From Durusdinium trenchii (taxonomy: Eukaryota > Sar > Dinophyceae > Suessiales > Symbiodiniaceae): 64,000 bases of DNA. Both the position numbers and the translations under genes were made by a program. Below the pieces are notes generated by a model. The model saw only the letters and a program-made list of their open reading frames with translations. It was not told where the DNA came from and did no database searches. Positions 1-11,154 of this stretch are shown piece by piece; position 1 is the stretch's first letter, and every line of letters begins with the position of its first letter. Location: contig CAXAMN010025695.1 in the NCBI GenBank assembly GCA_963970005.1, forward strand, positions 433,317 to 497,316. Direction: 5' to 3'.

Positions 1-633
1 TGAAAAGGCCAGCAATATGTAAGCATGATGAAGCTATAAAACGAAGGAATTCTTGCAAGATTCGATCATGCCGAAGCTATCCGAAGCTGGATACACAGAT
101 GGCCCCGGCCAGGCTTGAAGAATAGCACCCAGGACCCCCCCAGGTTTTCAGAGGACCTTCCCCTTTGACCAATGCCATGGTACATCATAGTACTCCTTTG
201 ATTCCTTTGGAGCCTTTTCTTCGCCAACGGAGAGAAGTTGCTTGACACCTGTCATCGCGGGATCGCCAGACCTAGGACCTCTCAGTGAATCGAAATGATC
301 ACATTTGCGCTCAGAAGGCGGGGCCTTCCTGTTGCTCCACTTGACGCCGAGCCCCAAGTTGCGGGAGGTGAGATCAGGTATGACCGGGCCAAACAGATTC
401 ACAGATTGGCTGAATATCATGATTTCGGTCATTAGTGCACCGTAATAATCCCGATAGACAAGCAGCTGCTAGGTGTCTTGAAGCCTGAGCTCGTTACCAC
501 AGTTCTTGAGTTGCGAGCACATCATATGTGGGGTTCGGACTGCCGTTCCCAATTGCCGTCCTTGCATGTCCGTCACCACCATCCTCGTCGCGACTGCCAA
601 CGTGACCGCGTTTGGTTCCACAACGACTCGCAG

Positions 634-714
634 GTGGTGAAGCGCGCCAAGCTGACGCATGTGGCCTTCAGCAAGTCTGAGCCCATCATCATCGTGGGCG
701 ACGATCGGGGGGGG
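634..714 (+). CDS. Dynein intermediate chain exon (WD-repeat, DNAI1/IC1-like)
   Basis: This exon encodes part of an outer-arm axonemal dynein intermediate chain, a WD-repeat scaffold of the flagellar motor. The frame starts after a CAG acceptor at 631-633 and reads VVKRAKLTHVAFS followed by EPIIIVGDDRG. Known DNAI1-type chains have LTHV.F...PIIIVGDDRG at this place near the C-terminus. The next exon at 1454 supplies the LKLSPNLR that follows it in the family, at exactly the expected spacing if this exon ends near 714. The donor lies in a G run and cannot be placed to the base. Earlier exons lie outside the window or were not recognised. Confidence 0.78.
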
Positions 715-1453
715 AGCCACCTGGCTCCGTGGTTCGAGACGGAGAAACGATCCATGAGAGACGGGACGGCGCTGTGGTTCGACCATTTTACACTTATTTT
801 GTTGGGGGGTGGCAGTGAGAATCGCACTAACATGCACTCACTAATTATAGTCCGTAGAGTCTATACAGTATATATAGTAATTACTATAATATAGTTATAT
901 ATATTGTTTAATTTACTACGCCTACTATACATGTGCACACTGTGAAGAGATTGTTCGCACTTTTATGGTTGGTACGGTCAATGACATGTGGACTTGTTCT
1001 GACACAAGCCGATGACATTGAACATTTGAGACAACCCCACTTGTAAGAAGTAAGAGAACAATACACTCTCCGGTTCAAGACAGTCAATCAGACTAATAGA
1101 CTTTTGGAAACTTATTTTTCCTTCAGACCTGGGCTGTGCTTTTTTGTCGTCGGCGTCCAGGGTGAGTCTCCCGGTGTAACTGTTCGCCGCAGCGACCGAC
1201 CCCTTTTAATTTGGTGAAGGTCATCCATTGAGAGATCCCAGGCTCACTCATTGAGGGCCTAGACTTAGATCACTAAGACGTGCCATACCATTCCCACCAT
1301 GCTATCAGAAACTTCACCGTGGATCGTGGATCTCCAGACAAGACACGTCGAGGCCCCAGACCACCGACCTGTCGACAGGAACCTGTCGACAGGAAGTGAC
1401 CTCCTCGGACCTTGGAAGTCCTTCACCTCCTGGGTGGCACGCTGCACGCTGAG

Positions 1454-1492
1454 GTGAACACGCTGAAGTTGTCGCCCAACCTGCGAATCGAC
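1454..1492 (+). CDS. Dynein intermediate chain exon (continuation)
   Basis: A short exon follows a GAG acceptor and reads VNTLKLSPNLRID. The LKLSPNLR stretch is a conserved run of DNAI1-type intermediate chains directly after the GDDRG motif carried by the exon at 634-714. The likely donor is GTGGTT at 1493. The C-terminal tail of the protein was not found further right, so the gene may be cut by the fold-back element at 2282 or end in an exon too short to see. Confidence 0.7.
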
Positions 1493-2281
1493 GTGGTTAG
1501 GCCGGGGTCCCGGAAGAGCATGGAGAGGTCGACACATATTTGACGAGCCCGGACATGAGCAACAAAAACACAGTTTTTTGTAGTTTTTTAGGTTTTTTGC
1601 ATCCAGAGTGGTAGAGAGAGGGCATATTTGCCATTCTTCTAAGTCCTTTTTGAGGTTTGTTGAGCCAACCCAGCCCTGCCAATATAAACGAAGCTGGTGC
1701 ACCTTCCCACCTTGGGCAGGATGGCAGGTCGAGAGAGACCAGGTGGACCCTTGAATTCAGAGGATCAGATTGTTTTAGATCGTTGTCTTCATCAAGCCTG
1801 AGCTATCCACCCCCCAGATTCTTGAAAGCCAAATAAGTCGTGTTGCTTGCAAGTCCTTCCGCTGTGACCGCTCTTCGAGAGTTTGAATGAACACATCTTC
1901 AAAACGTGCCTGCACGAGCACGGCCTGAGACTGAGAAGCCCAAACAGTGTGATCTCCTTGGTGAAAGGTGGGACTGACCATACCGGTGAGATCCCTTTCC
2001 AGTTCCTGAAGGAACTTGTGCTTCCATCAAACAAAAACTCCGGTGTGTTGGATCTCCAAAAGCAAACCTCTCCACACTGTGATGCCAGATCTTGAAGTTT
2101 CCAAAGCTTTTCCCACCCGACGGACCGACTCCTCACTCACCTGGAACGCCACTCCGGCGGAGTGTCCCACGGTCGCCGAAATCGCTGGCGAGTCGAAATC
2201 GCTGCAGGACAGATGAAACAGATCAGAACCTCACTGACTCTCGTTTGCATTGGTTGTTAGTCGCTCAGACTTGGATGGTTT
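1493..2281. other. Stretch without a supported gene
   Basis: No frame here shows a recognisable domain or convincing codon use. It is probably intron or 3' flank of the dynein intermediate chain. A few open frames of 60-70 codons exist on both strands and look like chance. Confidence 0.5.
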
Positions 2282-2335
2282 GTTGATTATATTTTGTATT
2301 AATACAGAAAATTTACTTTTTATAAAATCCCTACC
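2282..2335 (+). repeat. Left terminal inverted repeat
   Basis: 54 bp that reappear in reverse complement at 5423-5474, with a 2-bp length difference in a T run. Confidence 0.9.
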
Positions 2336-2931
2336 CCCTTGCCCATGGATTTTGGGGGGGGGGGCGTCAAAAATGTAACTTACATTTTCTGCCCCCCCCT
2401 TAGGTGTTTTTTCCCGAATGCGTAGCGAAGGGTTCTCGTTTAACTCTTGGGGGTCTGGGGGTGGAGCCTTGTTCGCGACCCGTTGTTTCTATGTTCGCAA
2501 CCGTCCGCAACCGTCCGCGGTAGAGCGCTAAGGCGCTGCCATTGGGGGAAGCTTTTGCAAGTGACCAGGCATGGATGTGTCACATGTCAGTTTGCGACGC
2601 TATTCCATTGTGATTTGCATGAAAATGACATGTCGCGCAAGAAACGTGATGCATTTCGCTGCACAGGCGCAGCGTTTTGTGAGATCCTCAGTTTGCTACG
2701 CAGTTCCATTGGGATTAGCGTTTGGAGAGTCGTGTTTTTGGGGTGTTGGATGTGGCCGTGCCATTGGGATTTGCGTTTCAGGGTGTGGCATCGAAGCTCT
2801 GTTTTCGTGACCAGTCTCAGCTGAAATGGCGATTTTGGTGGATGGGAGTGTGCTCAGAATGGGTCGAAATCATTCCAAACGTGTGGTGTGGTGCAAATTT
2901 TGTTGAAGCTGACATGAGATGATATTGCCAC

Positions 2932-3540
2932 TTTTCGTGGCAGGCGCAGTACTTTTGTGGGTTTTGAGGCGTGGAAGTGCGATTCTCGTGGCAGGCGCAG
3001 GGAATGGTGAGGTTGCGAGGTGTGACGGAGGTGACATTTCGTGGCAGGCGCAGTACTTTGTGCGCGTTAGACGTGTGGATGCGGAAAGATTCGTGGCAGG
3101 CGCAGGGAATCGTGAGGTTGTGAGTTGTGGTAGAGGTGAATGTCGCTGTACATTGGGATTGGCGTGTGTGCGGATGTTGTTTGGAGGGGCTGGAATCGCG
3201 AAACTGCTTGGCAGGGCTGCGTGATGTGTGTGCTCCGATGGGTGTTTCCGCTGGACTTTTGGAGGAAGTCTCGTGCGAAACGTTCGTTTTGCAGACTTTG
3301 ACATGTGAGTTTTTGAGGAAGTCTCGTACGAAACGCTCGTTTTGGGGACTTGACATGTGACTTTTGGAGGAAGTCTCGTACGAAACGCTCGTTTTTGAGA
3401 CTTGACGTGTGACTTTTGGAGGAAGTCTCGTACGAAACGCTCGTTTTTGAGACTTGACGCGTGACTTTTGGAGGAAGTCTCGTACGAAACGCTCGTCTTG
3501 CAGCCTCGCAGCGTGACTTTTGGAGGAAGTCTCGTACGAA
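2932..3540. repeat. Degenerate 52-bp tandem repeat
   Basis: Two variant blocks share a period of 51-53 bp. In the left block GTGGCAGGCGCAG recurs at 2937, 2988, 3041 and 3093. In the right block GGAGGAAGTCTCGT recurs at 3261, 3314 (one mismatch), 3366, 3418, 3470 and 3522. Less similar sequence back to about 2500 hints at the same period. 52 is four times 13, the period of the adjoining minisatellite. Confidence 0.85.
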
Positions 3541-3546
3541 GAGTGT

Positions 3547-4828
3547 GCCCTACAGGAATGTCCCACAAGAGTGTCCTACAAGAGTGTCCCACAAGAGTGT
3601 CCTACAAGAGTATCCCACAAGAGTTTCCAACAAGAGTGTCCCACAAGAGTCTCCTACAAGAGTGTCCCGCAAGAGTGTCCCACAAGAGTGTCCTACAAGA
3701 GTGTCCCACAAGAGTGTCCCGTATGAGTGTCCCACAAGAGTGTCCCACAAGAGTGTCCCACAAGTGTGTCCCACAAGAGTGTCCCACAAGAGTGTCCTAC
3801 AAGAGTGTCCCGTAAGAGTGTCTCATAAGAGTGTCCCACAAGAGTGTCCTGCAACCATGTCCCACAAGAGTGTCTCACAAGAGTTAAGAGTGTCCCACAA
3901 GAGTGTCCTATAAGAGTGTCCCACAAGAGTATCCCACAAGAGTGCCCTACAAGAGTGTCCCACAAGAGTGTCCTACAAGAGTGTCCCACAAGAGTGTCCT
4001 ACAAGAGTATCAAACAAGGGTTTCCTACAAGAGTGTCTTATAAGAGTGTCCCACAAGAGTGTCCCACAAGAGTGTCTTACAAGAGTGTCCCACGAGAGTG
4101 TCCCGCAAGAGTGTCCCAAATGAGTGTCCCACAGGAGTGTCCCACAAGAGTGTCCCGCAACAGTGTCCCGCAACAGTGTCTCACAAAAGTGTCCCTTAAG
4201 AGTGTCCCACAAGAGTATCCCACAAGAGTGCCCTACAAGAGTGTCCCACAAGAGTGTCCTACAAGAGTATCCCACAAGAGTGTCCTACAAGAGTATCAAA
4301 CAAGGGTTTCCTACAAGAGTGTCTTATAAGAGTGTCCCACAAGAGTGCCCTACAAGAGTGTCCCACAAGAGTGTCCTACAAGAGTGTCCCACAAGTTTTT
4401 CCTACAAGAGTGTCCCACAAGAGTGTCCCACCACAAGAGTGTCCCACGAGAGTGTCCCACAAGAGTGTCCTGCAAGAGTGTCCCACAAGAGTGTCCCACA
4501 AGAGTGCCCCAAATGAGTGTCTGACAGGAGTGTCCCACAAGAGTGTCCCGCAACAGTGTCCCGCAAGAGTGTCTCACAAGAGTGTCCCTTAAGAGTGTCC
4601 CACAAGGGTGTCCCGCAACAGTGTCCCACAAGAGTGTCCTACAGGAGTATCCCACAAGAGTGTCCTAAGAGTGTCCCACAAGAGTTTCCTACTAGAGTGT
4701 CCCACAAGAGTGTCCCACAAGAGTGTCCCACAAGAGTGTCCCGTAAGAGTGTCCCACAAGAGTTTCCTACAAGAGTGACCCACAAGAGTGTCCCACAAGA
4801 GTGTCCTACAAGAGTCTCATTTGGACAT
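3547..4828. repeat. 13-bp minisatellite, about 97 copies
   Basis: The unit is close to GTGTCCCACAAGA with common variants (TCCTACAAGA, TCCCGCAAGA). Larger blocks are duplicated: the rare variant ATCAAACAAGGG occurs at 4009 and again at 4295, 286 bp or 22 units apart. Because 13 is not a multiple of three, every frame on both strands translates into a 13-residue repeat with few stops. The long open frames here are therefore by-products and not genes. Confidence 0.95.
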
Positions 4829-4879
4829 ATGTAGCTTTTTGAAGGTGTTTGCATTCGGGTTCGTGGGCTCCATCTTGTT

Positions 4880-5422
4880 TAATTGTAAGTACCCCCCCCT
4901 TGACGTGCTTTGTTGGGGGGGGAGGGGGTCCTCAAAAATGTAACTTAGGACGTCCGAGGCCTGTACTTACATTTATCACCCCCCCCCACAAACCACTCAC
5001 AGGGGGGGGGTTCATAAATGTAACTTAATGAGATTAAAAGGGGGGGCAGAAAAATGTAACTTACTACCTCCGACGTGTGTAGTTACATTTTCAACCCCCC
5101 CCATCAAATACTTGCAGTGTGGCACCTGGAAGACACGGGGCGGTGCACTCCGACTTTTCCGGGCTTTGAAAAAAAAGCCGCTGATTCTGCTTTGACATGT
5201 TGAGAAATGCCATACTATTCAATCAAGCCTCAAAAATGTATACATTTTTGAAAAAATGTAAGTTACATTTTTGAGGCCTGGGGGGTGTCTGACCCACCTT
5301 GATGCCTCAAAATTGTAAGTTACAATTTTTGAGGTGGTTTCGTAATTGTAAGTTACAATTTTTGAGGTATCAAACCTAGGAAATTGTAACTTACAATTAG
5401 GTGACGCCCCCCCTAGGTAATT
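4880..5422. repeat. Short palindromes and G/C runs inside the right end
   Basis: Repeated palindromes such as AAATTGTAAGTTACAATTT and ATGTAACTTACAT alternate with runs of 7-10 G or C. A matching block, CAAAAATGTAACTTACATTT between a G run and a C run, lies inside the left end at about 2350-2400. Each palindrome could fold into a small hairpin. Confidence 0.8.
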
Positions 5423-5474
5423 GGTAGGGATTTTATAAAGTAAATTTTCTGTATTAATACAAAATATAATCAAC
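5423..5474 (-). repeat. Right terminal inverted repeat
   Basis: Inverted partner of 2282-2335. A plausible exon acceptor begins only 25 bp further right, at 5497-5499. Confidence 0.9.
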
Positions 5475-5499
5475 ATATGTATTGGACCCCACTGGGCAG

Positions 5500-5565
5500 C
5501 ATAGCGACCAAGTGGCCAAGGACATGGACATGCAGCTTCAAAAGATGGAGCACTTGCTGGAGATG
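5500..5565 (+). CDS. Coiled-coil exon, gene unrecognised
   Basis: Between a GGGCAG acceptor and an ATG|GTCACG donor lies a 22-codon phase-0 frame containing DQVAKDMDMQLQKMEHLLEM, a heptad-like amphipathic helix. The exon sits next to the fold-back element. The gene is not recognised, and it may or may not belong with the dynein exons. Confidence 0.5.
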
Positions 5566-7982
5566 GTCACGGAGACGAAGACCACCTGAGGAGTTCGAGC
5601 TGTACAATACGCGATGCGCGACGTGTAGGGGCCGGAAGCACGATTTGTTTCACAGGCCAGTTGGGTCTGGCAGGATCAGTTTGTGGAAGCCACAGTTTCC
5701 AATAAGATGCTGAGGACTAGAGGAGATTTGGGTTTCCCAAGATGCTAGAGAGAGGTTCTTAAAGAGACATCATCACATCGCGCATTTCTTTTGTGGGTTG
5801 CGGATGTTCAGAAGAAGCAACTTCTACGATGAGGAAACCTTGAGGAAACATGTTTTCCCGCACAGGGATGGCGCTCAGCCGTCCGAACTGCAAACTGGCC
5901 CGCAGAGGGGAAAGGGCCATTGTGGCGGGATGTGAGGTGTTCTGATGTTTGGCTCGCGTTGGATGGATGAGACATGCCCACGATCACTGAAATGCAGCAA
6001 GAGCAGTGTGTATGGTGATGTATTGTGCTAAGGCATTTAATTGTATATAATTGTATAGGTACCTCAGCCTGAAGACTGCTTTGACTCTTCTCCGGAGTCT
6101 ATATAATGAAGAGGTCTGTAATCTTTTTCTGTTGCGAACTAACTGCCCCTCTTCAGCTTCATGACTTGTGATGGCTTGCAGATTTGCAATATATATAGAC
6201 GCATATTCTTGCATCGGAGAATCTACATCCCACAAACCACACCAAGGGTGATCAATTCCTGGCAGTGTTTTAGAGGTAAGGATTTAACTTGAATGGACAG
6301 GAGGGAACCTCACACAGACACATACAGACTGAAAGAGAAACTCATTAGCAGCCCAGCTCATCGTTTGGTCCGCCACTTTGGTTTGCCGGGGCCGTTCTTG
6401 GCCTTTTGCGTCTCACCCTCGGCGGCAGAGCTCTGCATGGCGGAGGTGTTTTCAGGACCGGGACTGACTGGGGGTGATGGGCGCAGCTCACGAGACTGTC
6501 ATCACAAAAGAAGAAGCTTCACCATCCTGCCACTTCAGGGGCAGATTCCTGGCCAGACGTTGTTCTAGTGGAGACAAGAACTTGGTCATCAATATGGGCT
6601 AGGGATCTTGTGTTTCATGTGCATATGCCTCGCCACTGGAGAGAATTGGAAGGGAGCATGAAACCATGAAGGCAGGCAGCATGGATCCACTCATGGATCC
6701 ATGCTTCTCGCTCCGTGACAACTTTTTGCGTGAAGTTTCCACAGTGAAAACCCTTTTGCCTTTGAATCCTGCAAGCAGCTTAATGTCACCTCACACTGTT
6801 TCATTCCAAAACTTGTTAGATGTTAATTATAGATTTAAGAGCTGGTGATAACTGTCCCACACTGGCCAACAACGAATTGGACTTCCGATTCGTCGGCTGC
6901 CACTGATCCACAAATAGATGTTGGTTTCGACTCGGTAAGAAGAACTGGATTTTCCTCCTGAGGTATGCAACAATGTTGTATTCCCAGGGTGTAAGTTGCA
7001 TCCTTGGACCCTGGAACAAGACACTTTGGGCCAGACACTTGGGGCCACAGCGACACGTTCACATCCCTGTTTGCCGCTAGCCCATCGTTGGGTTTGATGC
7101 TGCAAGGACCTTGCTTCCCAGTCGTGGAATTTGCCTGCAATGCCAGCGGCCATGAGCAAAACAGCGGCGCCAGCAAACGCTCTTCAAGAAGTTCTCAAGC
7201 TGCTCCAAAAAAGTCTTAAAACATGGTGAGTCAAATCAACAGTATTTGGACCCCCCCCCTTTCTCAACAACCTAGAAATATTTATATATAGTCTAGACGC
7301 TGTCAGGAAGGATTTTTTGCATAAGCAAAGGCATTGAATAACGCACTTGTTTCCCAAGTCAAACAGCCCGCGTCGCTGGTCGAGATTCGTCCAAAGGGAC
7401 TGTGTGCGGCTTATCGGATCCCAGCCACGTGTAGTCCAAAGAGTGCCGTAAGCCTTGTGTTGAACACTTATACTTACGGTTGTCCCCAACGAGACTGAAC
7501 CGATTCCATATACAACAGTATATAGTATACTGATGTATACTGTGTTATTAAGAACCTGTAGTTGGGCCAACCTTTTCCTGCTGTGAAGATGCTGGCTTCT
7601 TCATGTCCATGATCCAATCACCACATTTGCTGGCAGGTGGCCAAGAGTTTGCCTAGGGCCTTGGTTTGCTTGGAAACGGGAAGGGGTTTCGTGCATGTTC
7701 AAGAGACAGCAAGTGACAGGAACCTCTAGCCGCTGAAGCTTGTTTCGCAAACAAGCTTTCCTTGAGTTTAATGATTGGTCTATGTGTGGCCCATGCATAG
7801 CCCCAGGGCAGTTCTATCATGTTCTATCCGCATCTATCCCATCCCGGAATTGGTTTGAGGGTACATCAACACAAAACCAGAGGAAATCCATAGTTTTTGG
7901 GTGAAAACGGTGAAAACCAGATATTCCCTTTTGCCAATCCCCACGACCCGCCGCACCCCGCTGGCCAATGGGCACTCCTCAG
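5566..7982. other. Stretch without a supported gene
   Basis: Only short frames on both strands, AT-rich patches (for example 7258-7300 and 7505-7545) and a C run at 7251. No recognisable exon. It is probably intronic or intergenic. Confidence 0.45.
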
Positions 7983-8055
7983 GTTCCAGTTCTTGGCCGA
8001 GAAGAAAAACTGGTTTTGCCAGGATCCAGATGCCGATGGCAACTGGGAGGAGCGG
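7983..8055 (+). CDS. Short exon, gene unrecognised
   Basis: A CTCAG acceptor, a frame reading FQFLAEKKNWFCQDPDADG followed by NWEER, and a CGG|GTAGCA donor define a 73-bp exon (phase 2 to phase 0) with GC-rich third positions. The two Trp residues and the Asp-rich turn look structured, but the family is not recognised. Confidence 0.55.
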
Positions 8056-8075
8056 GTAGCACCTTCAGTCGGCTT

Positions 8076-8114
8076 GAGAGAGAGAGAGAGATATATATAT
8101 ATAGAGAGAGAGAG
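8076..8114. repeat. (GA)n(TA)n(GA)n microsatellite
   Basis: A GA run, a TA run and a second GA run follow each other directly. Confidence 0.95.
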
Positions 8115-9480
8115 GCGGTGTAAGCAGTACACACAGTATTTGGGTCTACGATCAAAACTGCGGAGTCTTGTGGGCTTTCCCATTTCAGAACAAAGACACG
8201 CGCGTGCGCCAGGATATTCCAGTGGATGCGGTGGACTGAGGGCCCCAAAGGTGCGGTGCCCACCATCTCGGAGTGATCTCTCCAAATTCCTCGGGCTTTG
8301 GATGGGGGTTGGTGCATTCACCACATGTTCTCCTCGGTTTGGTCACCTCATTCACCTCATCTTCACCTCAAATGATCTCGAGAATTAGGTCATCGATCTG
8401 CGCGCCATTGCGCGAACAGCACGTGACGGTGTCGTCGTTGTCCATCTTCGACCCGATTTGAACGGCTGTCGACGCACAGACCGCCCAGTGAAACATGCTT
8501 CATATCATGGTTCTGACCTGTCTACTATACTTGGAATTGCATATTTACATCGACTCTGGTTGACAAGTGAACCCTTTGCCCACATACAGTGAGTCAGTCA
8601 AGAGCGCAAACCATTGCCTTTGGGCCTTTAGGCACCCAAAATGCGTATTACAACCTCAAGCTCATGAACCACAAGAAAGGATGAGACAGGCAAAGGTTCC
8701 TCATTGCACTGTAGCACAATAACATTTCTTGCCAAGAAACCTGTAACTATAGATGCTAATCCCAAGACATCCCGGGCACCTATGAGCCCCCCCAAAAAAA
8801 CTCACCAATTAGATCCAATTAGCCAATTACAAGAACTAAATGTCGGAACCCCAAGATCATGAGCGGAAGGCTTCCTGAACGCTCGTTTTCGCAGTCTCGC
8901 GTGACCCTATGAAGCTTCCACCACTGCTCGTCCAATCGATGGCCCCCGTTGCTTCCGTTTTTTTCTGGACACACCTGGTGGCAAGAGCACCCCGGGTGTC
9001 ACAAGATGCGCCTCTGGGACTTCGACTTGAAGCTGTTGAACGGCATGTAGCCTTGGACTCCCTGAGATTTGTCCACCTGCGAAGCGAACACATTGCAGCG
9101 CAATATCGACGTGCGATGCCAGGGCGGTGCCAGTCGAGGACGTCACATGAGTCGGGCGGTGCGTGGCCCAGGGCGCCACTCCAAGAGTTGGACGGCCAAG
9201 CGCCACATGTGTCACCATCGCAGGGGCTTACGAGGGGAGGTTCCATCGAGCTGTGTTCACCGGGCCATGCACCAGTCGGATGACCACCGGGCCATGCACC
9301 AGTCCAGGATCGTTCGCTGATGGTATACAATACAACTCTGAAATGTTCGGGGATCCCCCCTCCTCGAAAATGGAGGATCGAGGGGGGGGGTACCTTTAGG
9401 AATTCCATTTTAATATTCCATTTACACAGCCAACATGTTTCCAGTTTTATCTCCGCGTGGCCCCGAGAAATTTTGTCAAG

Positions 9481-9594
9481 CGACGCGGTTGAATGGGAAA
9501 GAGGCTTCAGCAAGCTCACTGAATACAAGTCTGAGCATGGAGATGCCAGGGTGCCCACCAGGTTCAAGACTTTTGATGGCTTTCCGCTTGGGCA
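9481..9594 (+). CDS. Helicase-associated (HA) domain exon
   Basis: The frame reads VEWERGFSKLTEYKSEHGD and then ARVPTRFKTFDGFPLGQ. This matches the HA-domain pattern W...f..L..y...hG...vp......dg..LG.W, a small three-helix module found in long arrays in algal proteins and after some helicases. The exon ends at a GTAGAT donor exactly where the conserved W of the module should follow, so the next exon should begin by completing that region. That exon was not located. Confidence 0.72.
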
Positions 9595-9726
9595 GTAGAT
9601 TAAGACACAGGGAAAGAAAAAAAGTGCCAAGATCGTGTGAACCGCCTGAATTCACTTGACCATGCTGGCATGATTGAATATGATGGTCTTGCTTTGAATG
9701 TAGCCAAAAATCAAAAAAAACAAGGA

Positions 9727-9844
9727 GCATCGCTTACGCCCCGCGGGCGAAAGCGACGCGACCTTTTGGACGGCACCGCGGTCCCACTGCTCGGATCTCC
9801 CTGAGGGTCCGCATCGCTTACGCCCCGCGGGCGTAAGCAACGCG
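9727..9844. repeat. Two copies of a GC-rich palindromic unit
   Basis: A 34-bp unit starting GCATCGCTTACGCC occurs at 9727 and again, 84 bp on, at 9811. Each copy contains CTTACGCC-CCGCGGGCG(T/A)AAG, which is self-complementary; the second copy is nearly perfect. Confidence 0.8.
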
Positions 9845-11066
9845 TCCATGCAGTGTATTAGGCAACGCGTCCACGCAATGTAAATCAAGGTCTGTTTCTT
9901 TGATTTAAGGCTCGATGTAACAAGATTTGTACAACCCAACGCTCGCTTGCTTTGCACCTCGAAGTACCAGATACCTGGACCCCTATCCAATGCTTTTTTG
10001 GTTCTCGACCAGAAACAGGACGCAGCCCAAAAGAGACCAAACAGATGACGCCAAAAGATCAAAAACACAACCCAAACGATGCAACATATGATGCAGAAAG
10101 TGCAAAACAGGTTGGGTAAGTGCAGGCTGGTGCTATGGACGACACTGAATATCACTGGATCTAGACCGTTGCTAATGCATCATCAGGGTCAAAAATGGAT
10201 AATCCATTTTCTGTTGGGGGTCCGACCCCCCCACCCCCTGGGGTAGCAGGGATGTTCGGGGCGCAACCACCAAACCTGCCATGCCGAATGAGAAGTGTCT
10301 CCCTAGCCTGATAGGGGAGGTCGATAGATGTACGGAGGGCTCCCATTAACTATATTCATTTCATGCTGATCGCAGTGGTTCATTGATGATCGTTGGAAAC
10401 TTTTTGTTCCTGCTGCAGCATGGCAAAACTTTATTGTTTCCCCTTATGGATCTTAGGATCCCATAGGGGCCCTAGGAGAAAAGCGAACCTCTACCCAGAC
10501 AGAAAGCCACTGCATGTTTGATAGCCACAAGCCATAGACTCAGGCTTCGGCAGAGTGAAAATACCGGCCCCATGTTTGGGGCAGGTGATTTGGGTGAGCA
10601 ACCGCCAACAGGTTCATGAATAACCGCTTTATAATGCATCGCGAATCAATCTTCACGTTGCAAGACTCAGTTGTGATGCGTTTTGAAAGCACCGGCCGCA
10701 GCATCGTATCGTGCTTTGGAGAGCAACAAGTGGAAAATGGACTCAGGATATGTCGGGATGGCTCTGGAATAATGGGAGGGGCGGCGAGCAAGTGACAAAG
10801 AACAAGTGCTGCAACTTGCCGCCACCACAATCAGCAGTTCCTTTACCGATCTTTGCATCCTTTCCCAAGTTCAAGTGGCTCTCCTGTTGCAAATTGATAT
10901 GCATTTGGTCTCAAGCAGCTTGGTGCATTTTTAATATACATATATGCCTCAGGCACTCCTTGGCAAAGCATGCAAAAGCAATCCCCCTCATCCACCATGG
11001 TCCCCTTGTGGAGTTTTCTTGCGACTGCGATCTCCATCTTGCCGCCGCACCGGAACGCGGCTGCAG

Positions 11067-11154
11067 CGGGCCTTTTTCACGTCCGGACGATTTGTTCGGC
11101 TCAAAGAGAGACGGGTCGAACCGAACAAAGCTGCAAGACCTCCAGATGTTCGAG
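11067..11154 (+). CDS. Possible exon, gene unrecognised
   Basis: A CTGCAG acceptor and a CGAG|GTTAGT donor bound a frame reading RAFFTSGRFVRLKERR and a basic tail. A second frame is also open, so the call is weak. Confidence 0.35.

Larger units (their letters stand above)
2282..5474. mobile_element. Fold-back element with inverted ends and internal satellites
   Basis: The two ends are near-perfect inverted copies, 54 bp at 2282-2335 and 52 bp at 5423-5474, beginning GTTGATTATATTTTGTATTA and differing mainly by a 2-bp indel. Inside each end comes a block with long G or C runs and short palindromes of the type AATGTAACTTACATT. The middle is filled by a degenerate 52-bp tandem repeat and then a 13-bp minisatellite. 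No transposase-like protein is encoded, so the element is non-autonomous. No clear target-site duplication is visible beside the ends. The architecture resembles fold-back transposons, in which inverted ends flank tandem arrays; that class assignment is an inference. Confidence 0.75.

Noticed and set aside
3550..4850. Long frames on both strands encoding 13-residue repeats
   Set aside because: They arise from the 13-bp minisatellite, which is open in nearly every register. There is no independent sign of a gene.
8857..9630. 257-codon frame on the minus strand
   Set aside because: It is antisense to the HA-domain exon at 9481-9594 and has no domain match; composition suggests a shadow frame.
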